A DNA stretch of 64,000 nucleotides from Arcobacter sp. (lineage in GTDB: Bacteria; Campylobacterota; Campylobacteria; Campylobacterales; Arcobacteraceae), in the NCBI GenBank assembly GCA_002869565.1, contig PKUJ01000011.1, positions 124,001-188,000 on the forward strand, read 5' to 3'. The stretch's first letter is position 1; every line of letters starts with the position of its first letter. The position numbers and the translations under genes are program-made. The notes beneath the pieces were generated by a model. It made no database searches and had not been told where the DNA came from. It saw only the letters and a program-made list of their open reading frames with translations. This document shows, piece after piece, positions 9,751-18,796 of this stretch.

Positions 9751-9821
9751 GAGTACATTTTGTCTTGACGTTTTAATATTATATTTATAATAAGGCTTAA
9801 AAATTTTGACATAATGTACTC
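9751..9821. repeat. Long inverted repeat between dctM and dld
   Basis: GAGTACATTTTGTC (9751-9764) is complementary to GACATAATGTACTC (9808-9821) at 13 of 14 positions, with 43 bp between the arms. It fills most of the 188-bp gap between dctM and dld. It may be a pair of operator sites, or a large-loop terminator for dctM. Nothing else is recognisable in this gap. Confidence 0.5.
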
Positions 9822-9836
9822 TTCTATTTTAAAGGT

Positions 9837-11198
9837 TTATCTATCTGCAACCATTCCAAAAAATTCTGGATAGAAAGCAACAATACCAAGTACTACTATT
9901 TGAATAGCAATAAAAGGTAAAACTCCTTTATAAATTTGGGAAGTTCTAACATTGGCTGGGGCACAACCTTTTAGGTAGAATAAGGAGAACCCAAATGGTG
10001 GAGTTAAAAATGATGTTTGTAAGTTCATTGCAATTAGAACAGCAAACCAAACAGGGTTAATTCCTAATGTTTCAGCAACTGGAATTAAAATAGGAACAAT
10101 AATATATGAAATCTCAATAAAATCAATAAAGAAACCTAAGATTAATATTGCAAGCATTGTAAAAATTACAAATCCCCATTTGTCATCACCTGGTAAACTA
10201 AGCATTGCATGTTCAACAAGTTCTTCACCACCTGTGTAAGAAAATACCATAGAGAATGCAGTTGCTCCAATTAGAATAGCAAATACCATAGATGTGATTT
10301 TAACTGATTCTAAAGCTGCTGTTCTTACCATGTCAAGTTCAAATGTTCTATACATTAATGCAAGTCCAATTGCACCTAAACATCCTACTGCAGCTGATTC
10401 TGTTGGTGTTGCAACACCAGCAAAAATTGAACCAAGTACTAAAATAATAAGAGTTAATGATGGAATAATATCAATTAAGGCTCTTATAACTTGTTTCTTT
10501 TTACTTCCTCTTGATGGATCTGCTGGAATTGCAGGTGCCATACCCTTGAAGAAATAAGCAATAACTAAAATATATAAAATATAAGCAGCTACTAATGCAA
10601 GACCAGGACCCACAGAAGCTCTAAAAAGGTCTCCTACTGGAACTTGGAATACATCTCCTAAAATAATTAATACAATAGAAGGAGGAATAATTTGTCCAAG
10701 CGTTCCTGAAGCACAGATTGTTCCTGCTGCTAGTTCTGTATTATATTTATATTTAAGCATAACTGGTAGTGAAATAACTCCCATAGCAACAACTGAAGCA
10801 CCAACAACACCAGTAGATGCTGCTAATAACGTACCAACTAATACAGTTGAAATTGCAACTCCACCTCTAATCTCTCCAAATAAAAAGCCCATTGATTCAA
10901 GAAGTTTTTCAGCTAAACCAGTTTTTTGTAAAACAATACCCATGAAGATGAACATTGGAATTGCCATTAAAATTGTATTTTGTTGAATAGCAAAAATTCT
11001 AAAAGGCATAAAGTCAAACATTAGGACACCTTCATGAAGTCCCTCTATAAGTCCAGAAATTAATCCATTATCAAAACCTATTTCTACAATACCTGCGATT
11101 AGTCCAAAGAAAACAGAAACAGCACCAAATGTAAAAGCAACAGGAAATCCAATTAACAACATTACCAATGCTGTAAAGAACATAATAATTCCAATCAT
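9837..11198 (-). CDS. dctM: TRAP transporter large permease (DctM family)
   Basis: A 453-residue protein with about 12-13 hydrophobic segments and DctM signatures: an N-terminal GFPVAFTFGA, the FMGIVLQKTGLAEKLLE segment, and repeated helical hairpins (GASVVAMGVISLPVM; GTLGQIIPPSIVLIILGD). It drives Na+- or H+-coupled uptake of substrate delivered by DctP. Its start overlaps the dctQ stop by 4 bp, so the two are translationally coupled. The gene order P-Q-M, together with lactate enzymes on both sides, suggests lactate or another 2-hydroxy/2-oxo acid as substrate. Confidence 0.94.
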   Translation of the reverse strand: MIGIIMFFTALVMLLIGFPVAFTFGAVSVFFGLIAGIVEIGFDNGLISGLIEGLHEGVLMFDFMPFRIFAIQQNTILMAIPMFIFMGIVLQKTGLAEKLLESMGFLFGEIRGGVAISTVLVGTLLAASTGVVGASVVAMGVISLPVMLKYKYNTELAAGTICASGTLGQIIPPSIVLIILGDVFQVPVGDLFRASVGPGLALVAAYILYILVIAYFFKGMAPAIPADPSRGSKKKQVIRALIDIIPSLTLIILVLGSIFAGVATPTESAAVGCLGAIGLALMYRTFELDMVRTAALESVKITSMVFAILIGATAFSMVFSYTGGEELVEHAMLSLPGDDKWGFVIFTMLAILILGFFIDFIEISYIIVPILIPVAETLGINPVWFAVLIAMNLQTSFLTPPFGFSLFYLKGCAPANVRTSQIYKGVLPFIAIQIVVLGIVAFYPEFFGMVADR

Positions 11199-11818
11199 TT
11201 TGAATCTCCTTTTTTCTCGTCATCACTTCCATCAATATTTACCACATGATGTTTATGCTCTTCCAAATCACATTTCAAATCTTCAATTTCCCCTTTAAGG
11301 TTATATTCATTTATTCCATGAAGACCTTTATATGCATTTAGATTTTTAATAAAAAAACCAACAGTAGAAATTATTAATAAAAGAAAAGATAGAGGAATTA
11401 GAGCTTTTACTATCCATCTATTTGTTAATCCTCCTGGATCACCACTTTGTTCCATTGAAGCAAATGCTTCTACCGCATTGTCAATTGAACTTAATCCGAC
11501 AAGAAAAGCAATTGGTAAAATAAATATAATTGCTCCAACCATATTAATCATAGCTTTTTTCTTTGGAACTAATCTATCGTAAATTAAGTCAACTCTAACG
11601 TGACCATCTTCTTTTAGAGTATAGGCTACTCCTAATAATATAATTATAGAGAATAGATGCCATTCCATCTCTTGCATAGCGATTGAACCTGATTTAAAAA
11701 AATATCTCATTACTACATCATAAAATACATTTAAAATCATTAGTACCATTGCTATAGCTGTTACGAGTCCGATAATATCAGCAAACTTATCGAATCCACG
11801 CTCTAGTTTCAACAACAT
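11195..11818 (-). CDS. dctQ: TRAP transporter small permease (DctQ family)
   Basis: A 207-residue membrane protein with four hydrophobic segments and the DctQ-type second helix region (FYDVVMRYFFKSGSIAMQEMEW and IILLGVAYTLKEDGHVRVD). The C-terminal 40 residues are a charged cytoplasmic tail rich in Glu, Asp, Lys and His (EEHKHHVV). It partners DctM in the membrane and is separated from dctP by a 110-bp gap holding a stable hairpin, which may lower its expression relative to the binding protein. Confidence 0.93.
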   Translation of the reverse strand: MLLKLERGFDKFADIIGLVTAIAMVLMILNVFYDVVMRYFFKSGSIAMQEMEWHLFSIIILLGVAYTLKEDGHVRVDLIYDRLVPKKKAMINMVGAIIFILPIAFLVGLSSIDNAVEAFASMEQSGDPGGLTNRWIVKALIPLSFLLLIISTVGFFIKNLNAYKGLHGINEYNLKGEIEDLKCDLEEHKHHVVNIDGSDDEKKGDSK

Positions 11819-11895
11819 AAAAATCCTTTGGGTGAGTTAAATAAGTAAGATAAACACATTTGTATTATATTTATGTTACCTATTATTATATAAGC

Positions 11896-11916
11896 AATCC
11901 CCTTAAAAAGGGGATT
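11896..11916. terminator. Hairpin between dctP and dctQ
   Basis: AATCCCCTT (11896-11904) and AAGGGGATT (11908-11916) form a perfect 9-bp stem with a 3-nt loop. It lies downstream of dctP on the minus strand without a long T-run, so it is more likely a partial terminator or RNA-processing and stabilising element. Such hairpins commonly let the binding protein be made in excess of the permease. Confidence 0.6.
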
Positions 11917-11928
11917 ATAGCTTAAATA

Positions 11929-13002
11929 TTATAAGTTATCTTTTAAGTAAAGGTAATCAGACATTTTAGTCCACTCTCTAGCTTTCTTTTGGAAAGCAGC
12001 TTGAGAATCTAATATTTCTTTTAATAATGGTTGACCTTTTGCTTTTTCAACTAGTAATTCAGCATTTGCTTTTTTCATAGCATCCATAACTTCTTTTGGG
12101 AAAGTTTTGATTTTAATATTTGGATAATCTTTTGATATTTTAGACCAAGCATCAGCTGACATTGCATAGTTTTGAATATACATATCATATGCAGAAACTC
12201 TCATTGCTGTAAGTAAGATTTTTTGTAAATCTTTTGGTAATTTATTGAATTTTCTTTCATTTACAAGGAATTGTAATTCTGTTGCTGGTTCATGCCATCC
12301 TGTAAAGTAATAAGGTGCAATTTTATGAAATCCCATATTGATATCCATTCCAGGCCCAACCCACTCTAGTGCATCAATAGTTCCTCTTTCAAGTGAAGTA
12401 TATAATTCACCTGGAGCAATGTTTGTTACTGTTAATCCTAATTTTGCCATAACTTCACCAGCAAATCCAGGAATTCTCATTTTAAGACCTTTTAGATCAT
12501 CTAAAGTCTTAATATCTTTTCTAAACCATCCACCCATTTGATTTCCAGTGTTTCCACCAGGGAATGATAAAACTTTATGTTTTTTATATGCTTTTTGCAT
12601 AAGTTCTAATCCACCACCTTCATAGAACCAAGCGTATTGTTCAGGTGTAGTCATACCAAAAGGCATAGTTGTTAATGGTAAGGTATCAATATCTTTACCT
12701 TTCCAGTAATATGATGCAGAGTGACCCATATCATATTGTCCACCTTTAACCATATCTAAAATACCTAAGGCAGCTTTGTGTTTATTTGATGCATCAACTC
12801 TGATTATTAATCTTCCATTTGACATCTCTTCTACAAGTTTTGCCATATTTTTTGGTGCATCAATAAATGGTGACAGTGTAGGTCCCCAAGTTGTTGCTAA
12901 TTTCCATTTGTAAACTTTGTCTTTTGCCATTGCCGCAGTACCAAGTCCAGCAACTAATGCAGTTGCCACAAGTAGTTTAGTCGTTTTACCAAACATATTC
13001 AT
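11929..13002 (-). CDS. dctP: TRAP transporter substrate-binding protein (DctP6/TakP-like)
   Basis: A 357-residue periplasmic binding protein with signal peptide (TKLLVATALVAGLGTAAMA). It shows the features of the 2-oxo-acid/lactate-binding branch: KLATTWGP, the conserved Arg in LKGLKMRIPGFAGEVM, ALEWVGPGMD and the GWHEPATELQF segment. TakP (2-oxo acids) and the Thermus calcium-lactate protein belong to this branch, which fits the lactate enzymes around it. The ATG at 13002 is chosen because AAGGAG lies 5 nt upstream; a longer frame from 13122 has no signal-like start. It is about 75% similar by eye to the protein at 29.0 kb. Confidence 0.93.
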   Translation of the reverse strand: MNMFGKTTKLLVATALVAGLGTAAMAKDKVYKWKLATTWGPTLSPFIDAPKNMAKLVEEMSNGRLIIRVDASNKHKAALGILDMVKGGQYDMGHSASYYWKGKDIDTLPLTTMPFGMTTPEQYAWFYEGGGLELMQKAYKKHKVLSFPGGNTGNQMGGWFRKDIKTLDDLKGLKMRIPGFAGEVMAKLGLTVTNIAPGELYTSLERGTIDALEWVGPGMDINMGFHKIAPYYFTGWHEPATELQFLVNERKFNKLPKDLQKILLTAMRVSAYDMYIQNYAMSADAWSKISKDYPNIKIKTFPKEVMDAMKKANAELLVEKAKGQPLLKEILDSQAAFQKKAREWTKMSDYLYLKDNL

Positions 13003-13106
13003 ATGATCTCCTTTTTTTTGTCTCATCAAAATTGTAACGACACCAAATGATATTGATATGATATTTTTTTTCATTTTGACAAAAAAAAGCCCAAAAATAG
13101 GCATTT

Positions 13107-13122
13107 GTGAGCATATGTTCAC
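13107..13122. promoter_or_regulatory. Candidate operator in the dctP promoter
   Basis: A near-perfect palindrome, GTGAGCATATGTTCAC, lies in the 160-bp gap between the response-regulator gene and dctP, about 105 bp upstream of the dctP start. The arms are GTGA and TCAC separated by 8 bp, so it is not a standard CRP site, which has a 6-bp spacer. It is a reasonable target for the adjacent response regulator or another dimeric regulator. Confidence 0.4.
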
Positions 13123-13162
13123 TAAAAAGAAGGAATGCTATTTTAATGCTATTTTTGACTAT

Positions 13163-13807
13163 TTAGTCTGTTTTAAAAATGTATCCTGTATCAACTACTG
13201 TTTGAATATAATCTTTTTCGACCACTTTTCTAAGTCTTCTAATCAAAGATCTAATTGATTCAATTGAAGCGAATGAACCTTCCCATACATAATTTTCTAT
13301 AGCTTCATATGTTAAAACATGATTTCTTTTTGTTAGAAAAAGATTCATAAGTAATCTTTCTTTTTTTGTGAGTCTTTGTATATTCCCTTCTATAGTAATT
13401 GTAGATGATTTATAATCGAAGTAACAATTTTTATCAAAGTTGATTAATTCATCTTTGATTTGGAAAAGTCTTTCTATTTTTATTTCGAGTTCATCTATGA
13501 AAAATGGCTTTTTTAGATAATCATTACATCCAAAATCATATGACTCTTTTATAATATCAAGTTCAACTGTTGCACTTATTATAATAATAGGAACTTCACT
13601 ATAAAACTCTCTAATTCTTTTTAAAATTTTAATTCCATCAATATTTGGGACATTTATATCTAAAATAAAACAAGAAAATCCTTCAGTGATATTGTCATAT
13701 GCCTCTTGACCATCTATAAAATTGAATACCCTATAACCTTTTAATTCAAGTCTTTTTTTTATGGTTGTATTTAGTTTCTTATTATCTTCTAGAAGCAGTA
13801 TTTTCAT
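13163..13807 (-). CDS. OmpR-family response regulator
   Basis: A 214-residue regulator. The receiver domain has acidic residues in LLLEDN, the phospho-acceptor Asp in FILDINVPNIDG (near residue 51) and the conserved Lys in LKKPF. It is followed by a winged-helix DNA-binding domain (RLTKKERLLMNLFL; SIRSLIRRLRKVV). It lies 1 bp downstream of its sensor kinase and immediately upstream of dctPQM, so it probably controls uptake of the TRAP substrate. Confidence 0.92.
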   Translation of the reverse strand: MKILLLEDNKKLNTTIKKRLELKGYRVFNFIDGQEAYDNITEGFSCFILDINVPNIDGIKILKRIREFYSEVPIIIISATVELDIIKESYDFGCNDYLKKPFFIDELEIKIERLFQIKDELINFDKNCYFDYKSSTITIEGNIQRLTKKERLLMNLFLTKRNHVLTYEAIENYVWEGSFASIESIRSLIRRLRKVVEKDYIQTVVDTGYIFKTD

Positions 13808-13808
13808 T

Positions 13809-15992
13809 TTAGATTCCTTTATTGTGTGGAAGTTTTAGTGTAAATATGACATTGTTATCATTGTTTTGAACACTTATACTTCCATTCATTTTATCTTCTA
13901 TTATAACTTTTGCCATGTAGAGTCCAAATCCAGTGCCATCTTTTTTTGTAGTAAAATATGGTTCAAAGATTTTATCAATAATCTTATTATCAATTTCCCC
14001 TCCATCATCTATAATTTTAATTGTAGTATATTTAGAACAATGAGAAATATTAATTGTGATATTAAATTTCTTGTTAGATTTTTTCTCAACAATTTTATTT
14101 TTTTCATTATTTATCAAGTTTAGAAGTACTTGTTTAAATTCATTTTCATATCCATAAATTAAAAGTTCTTCTTCAAAATCATAATTAAAATTCATATTGA
14201 TATTTGAATAAAAAATTTGTTTTCCAATAATTTCAAATATTTCTTCAAATGATTGTCTAATAGAAAAAAGTTTTTTCTTTGTAGAAGGTTTTAAAAAATT
14301 TCTAAAATCACTTAAGGTTTTTGACATATATTTTATTTGAATCATGGAGTCATTTACGAACTCTTTTACTTGAATATCTTTTAATTCATTTAGTAAAAAA
14401 GATGTTTGTATATCTTGAACTTGTGCTGATAATTCAACGAGAGGTTCATTCCATTGGTGAGCAATTGCAGCAACCATATCTCCCATTTCAGCTAATTTTC
14501 CTTGTTGAATTAAAAACTGTTTTTGTTGAATACGTTCCGTTATATCATCCATAATACATACTATTCCACCAATTGAGCCATCATTATTTAAATATACAGC
14601 TTTATTTATGATGATATGTTTCATGTGATTATTTGATAGATGTAGAGTTACTTCTGCTGTGTTTGTACCCAAACTTTTTAGTAATTCTTTATCAATTTTT
14701 TCATTCTTAATTGCTATTTCAGGTGAAAAAAAATCATGTGCAGTTTTTCCAATTACATCTTTTTTAGGAATGTTTAGGAGGTTTGAAAAGGCTTTATTAC
14801 AACCTAAAAATTTCCCATCTTTATTTTTATAATAAATGGGATTAGGAAGAGTATCAAGGAGTACTTTATCAAATTTAATTCTATTTTGTAAATCTTTTTC
14901 TAGTATTTTTCTTCTTTGAATATTTGCTTTCATTGATAGTACCATGATTAGAAGTACGGCAATTATTGTTATAGTTAAAGCTACTAGCTTAGTATATTTT
15001 CTTACAAATCCATGGGGCTCATTGATTATTTCATAATCTTCTATTACATTGTGTACATCAATATCAAATCTATTAAGTTCGTTATAATCAAATAGATATT
15101 TATTAGGAGATTTTTCTAAAACAGGAATATCATATACTTTAACCCCCTTTAATACTTTTAGAGCCATACTTGAAACGGCATTACCCTGTTCTGTAGCTGA
15201 AGTTACTAATCCACCAATTACTCCATAATCTAAATAAAAATCCCATAATCCATATATAGGAACTTGACTTACTTCTCTAATTTCTTTTAGACTTTGTTTA
15301 TAAGTAAAATATTTTCCAGCTTTATCTTTAAACAGTAGTACAAACATAATAGCTGTATCTTCATTTAAAGATTTAACTTTTTCTTTAAGATTTTTAATAT
15401 CCATATTATCAACATACTCTATATTAACTTTTTTAGAATATTTTTTAATTATTGGTCTTAAATCTCTTTTCATAGCATAACCAGTTTTTGATCTATCATT
15501 AATAATGACTAGATTTTTTAATTTTGGTTGTAAATCTAATATTAATTTAAAATTATTTTCTAAATCTACTTGTTCAACAACTCCACTCATATAGTGGGTC
15601 ATAAAGTTTTCTCCAAGTAGGGCTTTATCAAAATTGTTAACACCACAAAACAAGACTGGAATGTCTTGGAAAAGGTATTCGTGATATCTTATAGCAAATT
15701 CAAAAGCATTATTATCACTAGCAATAATTAAATCAAAATTTCTATGGGAAAGTTGTTCTTTATAGAGGTTGGCAAGTTTATCAAAATAGATTGGTCCTAC
15801 AACTCTTTTTGTATCCATATATAGAGTTGTAAGCTCTATATTTCCAGCATTTTCAAAGTTTTTTTCAATAGCATTTGAGATGTCATCACTCCACTTATAT
15901 CCTTTATGATACGAGTGAAGTAATAATACCTCTTTGCTTTGGGCATATAAAAAGTTTATAGAAAGTAGAATAATTATTAATAATTTTATCAT
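13809..15992 (-). CDS. Sensor histidine kinase with ABC-substrate-binding-like periplasmic domain and PAS
   Basis: A 727-residue kinase. A signal peptide (LLIIILLSINFLYA) leads a roughly 300-residue periplasmic domain of the ABC_sub_bind type (LLLHSYHKGYKW; FDLIIASDNNAFEF). Then come a transmembrane helix near residue 340 (LVALTITIIAVLLIMVLSM), a PAS domain (LLDTLPNPIYYKNKDG), the HisKA motif AIAHQWNEPL, and an HATPase domain (N-box LNLINNEKN, KDGTGFGLYMAK). The H-box departs from the usual AHQWRQPL of this group. Position beside dctPQM and lutABC suggests it senses lactate or a related acid. Confidence 0.92.
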   Translation of the reverse strand: MIKLLIIILLSINFLYAQSKEVLLLHSYHKGYKWSDDISNAIEKNFENAGNIELTTLYMDTKRVVGPIYFDKLANLYKEQLSHRNFDLIIASDNNAFEFAIRYHEYLFQDIPVLFCGVNNFDKALLGENFMTHYMSGVVEQVDLENNFKLILDLQPKLKNLVIINDRSKTGYAMKRDLRPIIKKYSKKVNIEYVDNMDIKNLKEKVKSLNEDTAIMFVLLFKDKAGKYFTYKQSLKEIREVSQVPIYGLWDFYLDYGVIGGLVTSATEQGNAVSSMALKVLKGVKVYDIPVLEKSPNKYLFDYNELNRFDIDVHNVIEDYEIINEPHGFVRKYTKLVALTITIIAVLLIMVLSMKANIQRRKILEKDLQNRIKFDKVLLDTLPNPIYYKNKDGKFLGCNKAFSNLLNIPKKDVIGKTAHDFFSPEIAIKNEKIDKELLKSLGTNTAEVTLHLSNNHMKHIIINKAVYLNNDGSIGGIVCIMDDITERIQQKQFLIQQGKLAEMGDMVAAIAHQWNEPLVELSAQVQDIQTSFLLNELKDIQVKEFVNDSMIQIKYMSKTLSDFRNFLKPSTKKKLFSIRQSFEEIFEIIGKQIFYSNINMNFNYDFEEELLIYGYENEFKQVLLNLINNEKNKIVEKKSNKKFNITINISHCSKYTTIKIIDDGGEIDNKIIDKIFEPYFTTKKDGTGFGLYMAKVIIEDKMNGSISVQNNDNNVIFTLKLPHNKGI

Positions 15993-16032
15993 TTAAAGCC
16001 TAACCCTTTACGTTATGGTTTAAATTATATCA

Positions 16033-16617
16033 TTATTCTACAAAAATAACATATCCTGATTTTGGACCGTGTGCTCCAATTACTAGTGATTGCTCGATAT
16101 CTGCTGTTTTAGAGGGACCACTTACAAATACTCCATATGAGGCTTCTTCAAATGAAATCAAATCGTATGCTTCATGCATATTATTTAAAATAGAATTCTT
16201 ATCAACCACTATAACAATATTTTGTGCAATAAAATATAAACTTCTATGTCTATTTTCTTTATTTTTTAACCATACTGCGCCATTCTCAGCTACAGCAAAT
16301 TCTCCTTTTACAATAGCTAAATCTACATTTCTTAAATTATGTGCATCTTCTTCATTGTTTGAATCAAAGTTTCCTAAGGTACAATTTTCTACATTAGAAA
16401 CAATCTGTTTTTCTTCTGGATAAAGATTAGCAATAGTCTCATCTAATTCTTCTTTTTTTATAAATAAGGCTTTTCCTCCAACACTTTCAAGCATTGTAGT
16501 AAATTTTGAATATTTGTCATCGAACTTTATTCCAAAATTAGAATAACTTGGAAGTTCTGTATCTTTAACAATATTATTGTTTCTTATATTTTGAAGTATT
16601 TGTTCTTTGCTACTCAT
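16033..16617 (-). CDS. lutC: Lactate utilization protein C
   Basis: A 194-residue LutC/YkgG (LUD domain, DUF162) protein, with the conserved GEFAVAENGAVWL segment and C-terminal GPSKTADIEQSLVIGAHGPK. With LutA and LutB it forms the three-part L-lactate oxidising complex. The ATG at 16617 is chosen because AAGGA is 7 nt upstream; longer reading to 16695 overlaps lutB and has no family match. It starts 1 bp beyond the lutB stop, so the operon is lutA-lutB-lutC. Confidence 0.95.
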   Translation of the reverse strand: MSSKEQILQNIRNNNIVKDTELPSYSNFGIKFDDKYSKFTTMLESVGGKALFIKKEELDETIANLYPEEKQIVSNVENCTLGNFDSNNEEDAHNLRNVDLAIVKGEFAVAENGAVWLKNKENRHRSLYFIAQNIVIVVDKNSILNNMHEAYDLISFEEASYGVFVSGPSKTADIEQSLVIGAHGPKSGYVIFVE

Positions 16618-16618
16618 G

Positions 16619-17986
16619 TTATAGTCCTTCTTTATATAAGTCTTTGAAACTTTTTTTCGGCATATCTGGTAAATCTCTTTGTTTTCCCCAAACATTAAAT
16701 TTATTGTAAATCATTCCTTTTGGAAGTAAGGGAACAATTTTTCTTGCAATTTTGCCCATCATATTAAATAACATTGGTTTATTCATTAACCATACAGCAG
16801 CTTGCATACCTAATTTTTTTTGATTTGATATAATATTTTTTTCTCTTAAATCTTGCCTATGTGTGTATAACTGTGAATCTAAGTCAATTTTTACTGGACA
16901 AACATTTGTGCAAGAACCGCATAAAGTACAAGCAAAAGATAAAGTTTTAAAATCTTTTGGTGCTCTAAATGTTGCAAGACTTGAACCTATCGGTCCTGGA
17001 ATCACATACTCATAAGAGTGCCCACCACTTCTTCTATATATTGGACAGGTATTCATACATGCCCCACATCTAATACAATTAAGTGCTTTTTGATAACTTT
17101 GGCTTGCTAAAAATGGAGTTCTTTTATTATCAACAATCACAATATGCATTTCTCCACCTTCAACTGGACCATGAAAATGTGAAGTATATGAAGTTATTGG
17201 TTGTCCTGTTGCACTTCTTGCAAGTAATCTTGTAAATACACTTAAATCTTGAAGTCTTGGAATGATTTTTTCAATTCCCATTGATGCGATATGAAGTTTT
17301 GGTACATTTGCACCCATATCTGCATTACCTTCATTTGTACAAACTACAACACCACCTGTTTGAGCAATAGCAAAATTAACTCCTGTTAGTCCTGCTTGTG
17401 CAGTAAGAAAGTCTTCTCTTAAACTTGCTCTTGCTGCACGTGTAAGATAAGTTGGGTCATCATTTCCTTTTTCAGTACCTAAGTGTTCATGAAAAGTATC
17501 AGAAACATCAGATTTTTTTAAATGAATTGCAGGTAATACAATATGTGAAGGAGCCTCTTTTCTTAATTGTACAATTCTTTCTCCTAAATCTGTATCAATA
17601 ACTTCAATTCCTCTATCTTCTAAATAGGGATTTAAATGACACTCTTCTGTTAACATTGATTTAGACTTTACAAGCTTTGTTACTTTATTTGTTTCTAAAA
17701 GTTTATGTACAATTTCATTGTGCTCTTGGGCATCTTTTGCCCAATGTATCTTAATACCTTTAGCTGTAGCATTTTTTTCGAACTCTTCAAGATAAGTATC
17801 TAAGTTACTCATAGTATGAGTTTTAATTTGATTTGCAAATTCTCTTAACTGTTCCCATTCAGGAATAGACTTTGAAGCTAAATCTCTTTTTTCTCTTACA
17901 AACCATAAAGCTTTGTCATGCCAATGCATTCTTTCATCATTTGCAACAAACTTTTCGGCATTTAAGGGATGGTTATTTGTACTCAT
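16619..17986 (-). CDS. lutB: Lactate utilization iron-sulfur protein B
   Basis: A 455-residue LutB: an N-terminal LUD domain (GVNFAIAQTGGVVVCTNEGN at about 205-225) followed by two ferredoxin motifs, CIRCGACMNTCPIY (about residue 307) and CTLCGSCTNVCPVKID (about residue 358). It shuttles electrons within the LutABC L-lactate dehydrogenase. Its ATG overlaps the lutA stop by 1 bp. Length is slightly shorter than the Bacillus protein but all cysteines are present. Confidence 0.96.
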   Translation of the reverse strand: MSTNNHPLNAEKFVANDERMHWHDKALWFVREKRDLASKSIPEWEQLREFANQIKTHTMSNLDTYLEEFEKNATAKGIKIHWAKDAQEHNEIVHKLLETNKVTKLVKSKSMLTEECHLNPYLEDRGIEVIDTDLGERIVQLRKEAPSHIVLPAIHLKKSDVSDTFHEHLGTEKGNDDPTYLTRAARASLREDFLTAQAGLTGVNFAIAQTGGVVVCTNEGNADMGANVPKLHIASMGIEKIIPRLQDLSVFTRLLARSATGQPITSYTSHFHGPVEGGEMHIVIVDNKRTPFLASQSYQKALNCIRCGACMNTCPIYRRSGGHSYEYVIPGPIGSSLATFRAPKDFKTLSFACTLCGSCTNVCPVKIDLDSQLYTHRQDLREKNIISNQKKLGMQAAVWLMNKPMLFNMMGKIARKIVPLLPKGMIYNKFNVWGKQRDLPDMPKKSFKDLYKEGL

Positions 17987-18732
17987 TATAGATTACCTCC
18001 TGCTAAGATCTCCGTGATATGCATAACTTTTATTGGTTGATTATCTCTATTAATAATCCCTTCCATGTGCATAAGACAAGACATATCAGCACCTGTTATA
18101 ATTTGTGCTTGGGCATCAACATGATCTTTAATTCTATCTTTTCCCATTGCAACTGATATTGCTTCTTCTGTTACACAAAATGTTCCACCAAAACCACAAC
18201 ATTCATCGTCTCTTTTTAAATCTACAATTTCAATATCTTTTACAAGTGATAATAAATTTCTTAGTTTTGAAACTTGAGGTATATTTAGTTCTGTAGGAGT
18301 TCCTAATCCTAATGATCTATGCCCGTGACAAGAATTATGAAGTCCTACTTTATAAGGGAAAGAAACGTCAAGTTTCTCGATTTTTATAATATCATGCAAA
18401 AATTCACAAACTTCATATATTGAAGCTTTTACTTTATTATAATCTTTATCATCTTCATCAAAAAATTGTTCGTAATGTTCTTTAACCATTGTTACACATG
18501 AACCTGTAGGGGCTACAATATAATCATATTTTTTAAAAGTTTCAACAAATCTTTGAGCTAGTGATTTCATATCTTTAGAACAACCAGAATTTGCCATTGG
18601 TTGACCACAACAAGTCTGCTCGAGTGGATAATCAACATCCAAATTTAAATCTTTTAAAAGTTTTAGTGTTGATACACAACTTTTAGGATATAACTCATTC
18701 ATAAAACAGGGGATAAAAAGACCTACTGTCAT
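17986..18732 (-). CDS. lutA: Lactate utilization protein A (CCG-domain oxidoreductase)
   Basis: A 248-residue LutA/YkgE with two CCG domains: QTCCGQPMANSG (about residue 40) and DECCGFGGTFCVT (about residue 172), each able to bind an Fe-S cluster in the HdrB style. It is first in the lutABC operon; GGAG lies close upstream of the ATG. With Dld at 6.8-9.6 kb, the cell would be able to oxidise both L- and D-lactate. Confidence 0.96.
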   Translation of the reverse strand: MTVGLFIPCFMNELYPKSCVSTLKLLKDLNLDVDYPLEQTCCGQPMANSGCSKDMKSLAQRFVETFKKYDYIVAPTGSCVTMVKEHYEQFFDEDDKDYNKVKASIYEVCEFLHDIIKIEKLDVSFPYKVGLHNSCHGHRSLGLGTPTELNIPQVSKLRNLLSLVKDIEIVDLKRDDECCGFGGTFCVTEEAISVAMGKDRIKDHVDAQAQIITGADMSCLMHMEGIINRDNQPIKVMHITEILAGGNL

Positions 18733-18796
18733 ACCTTCTCCTTGGAATATTTCTATTTTGAAATTATATAAGTTTAATATGATATAGATATGATAT

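Noticed and set aside
13050-13106. A sigma-54 promoter before dctP
   Set aside because: GG and GC elements at the right spacing could not be found on the minus strand; the TGGGC match lacks the -12 TGC.
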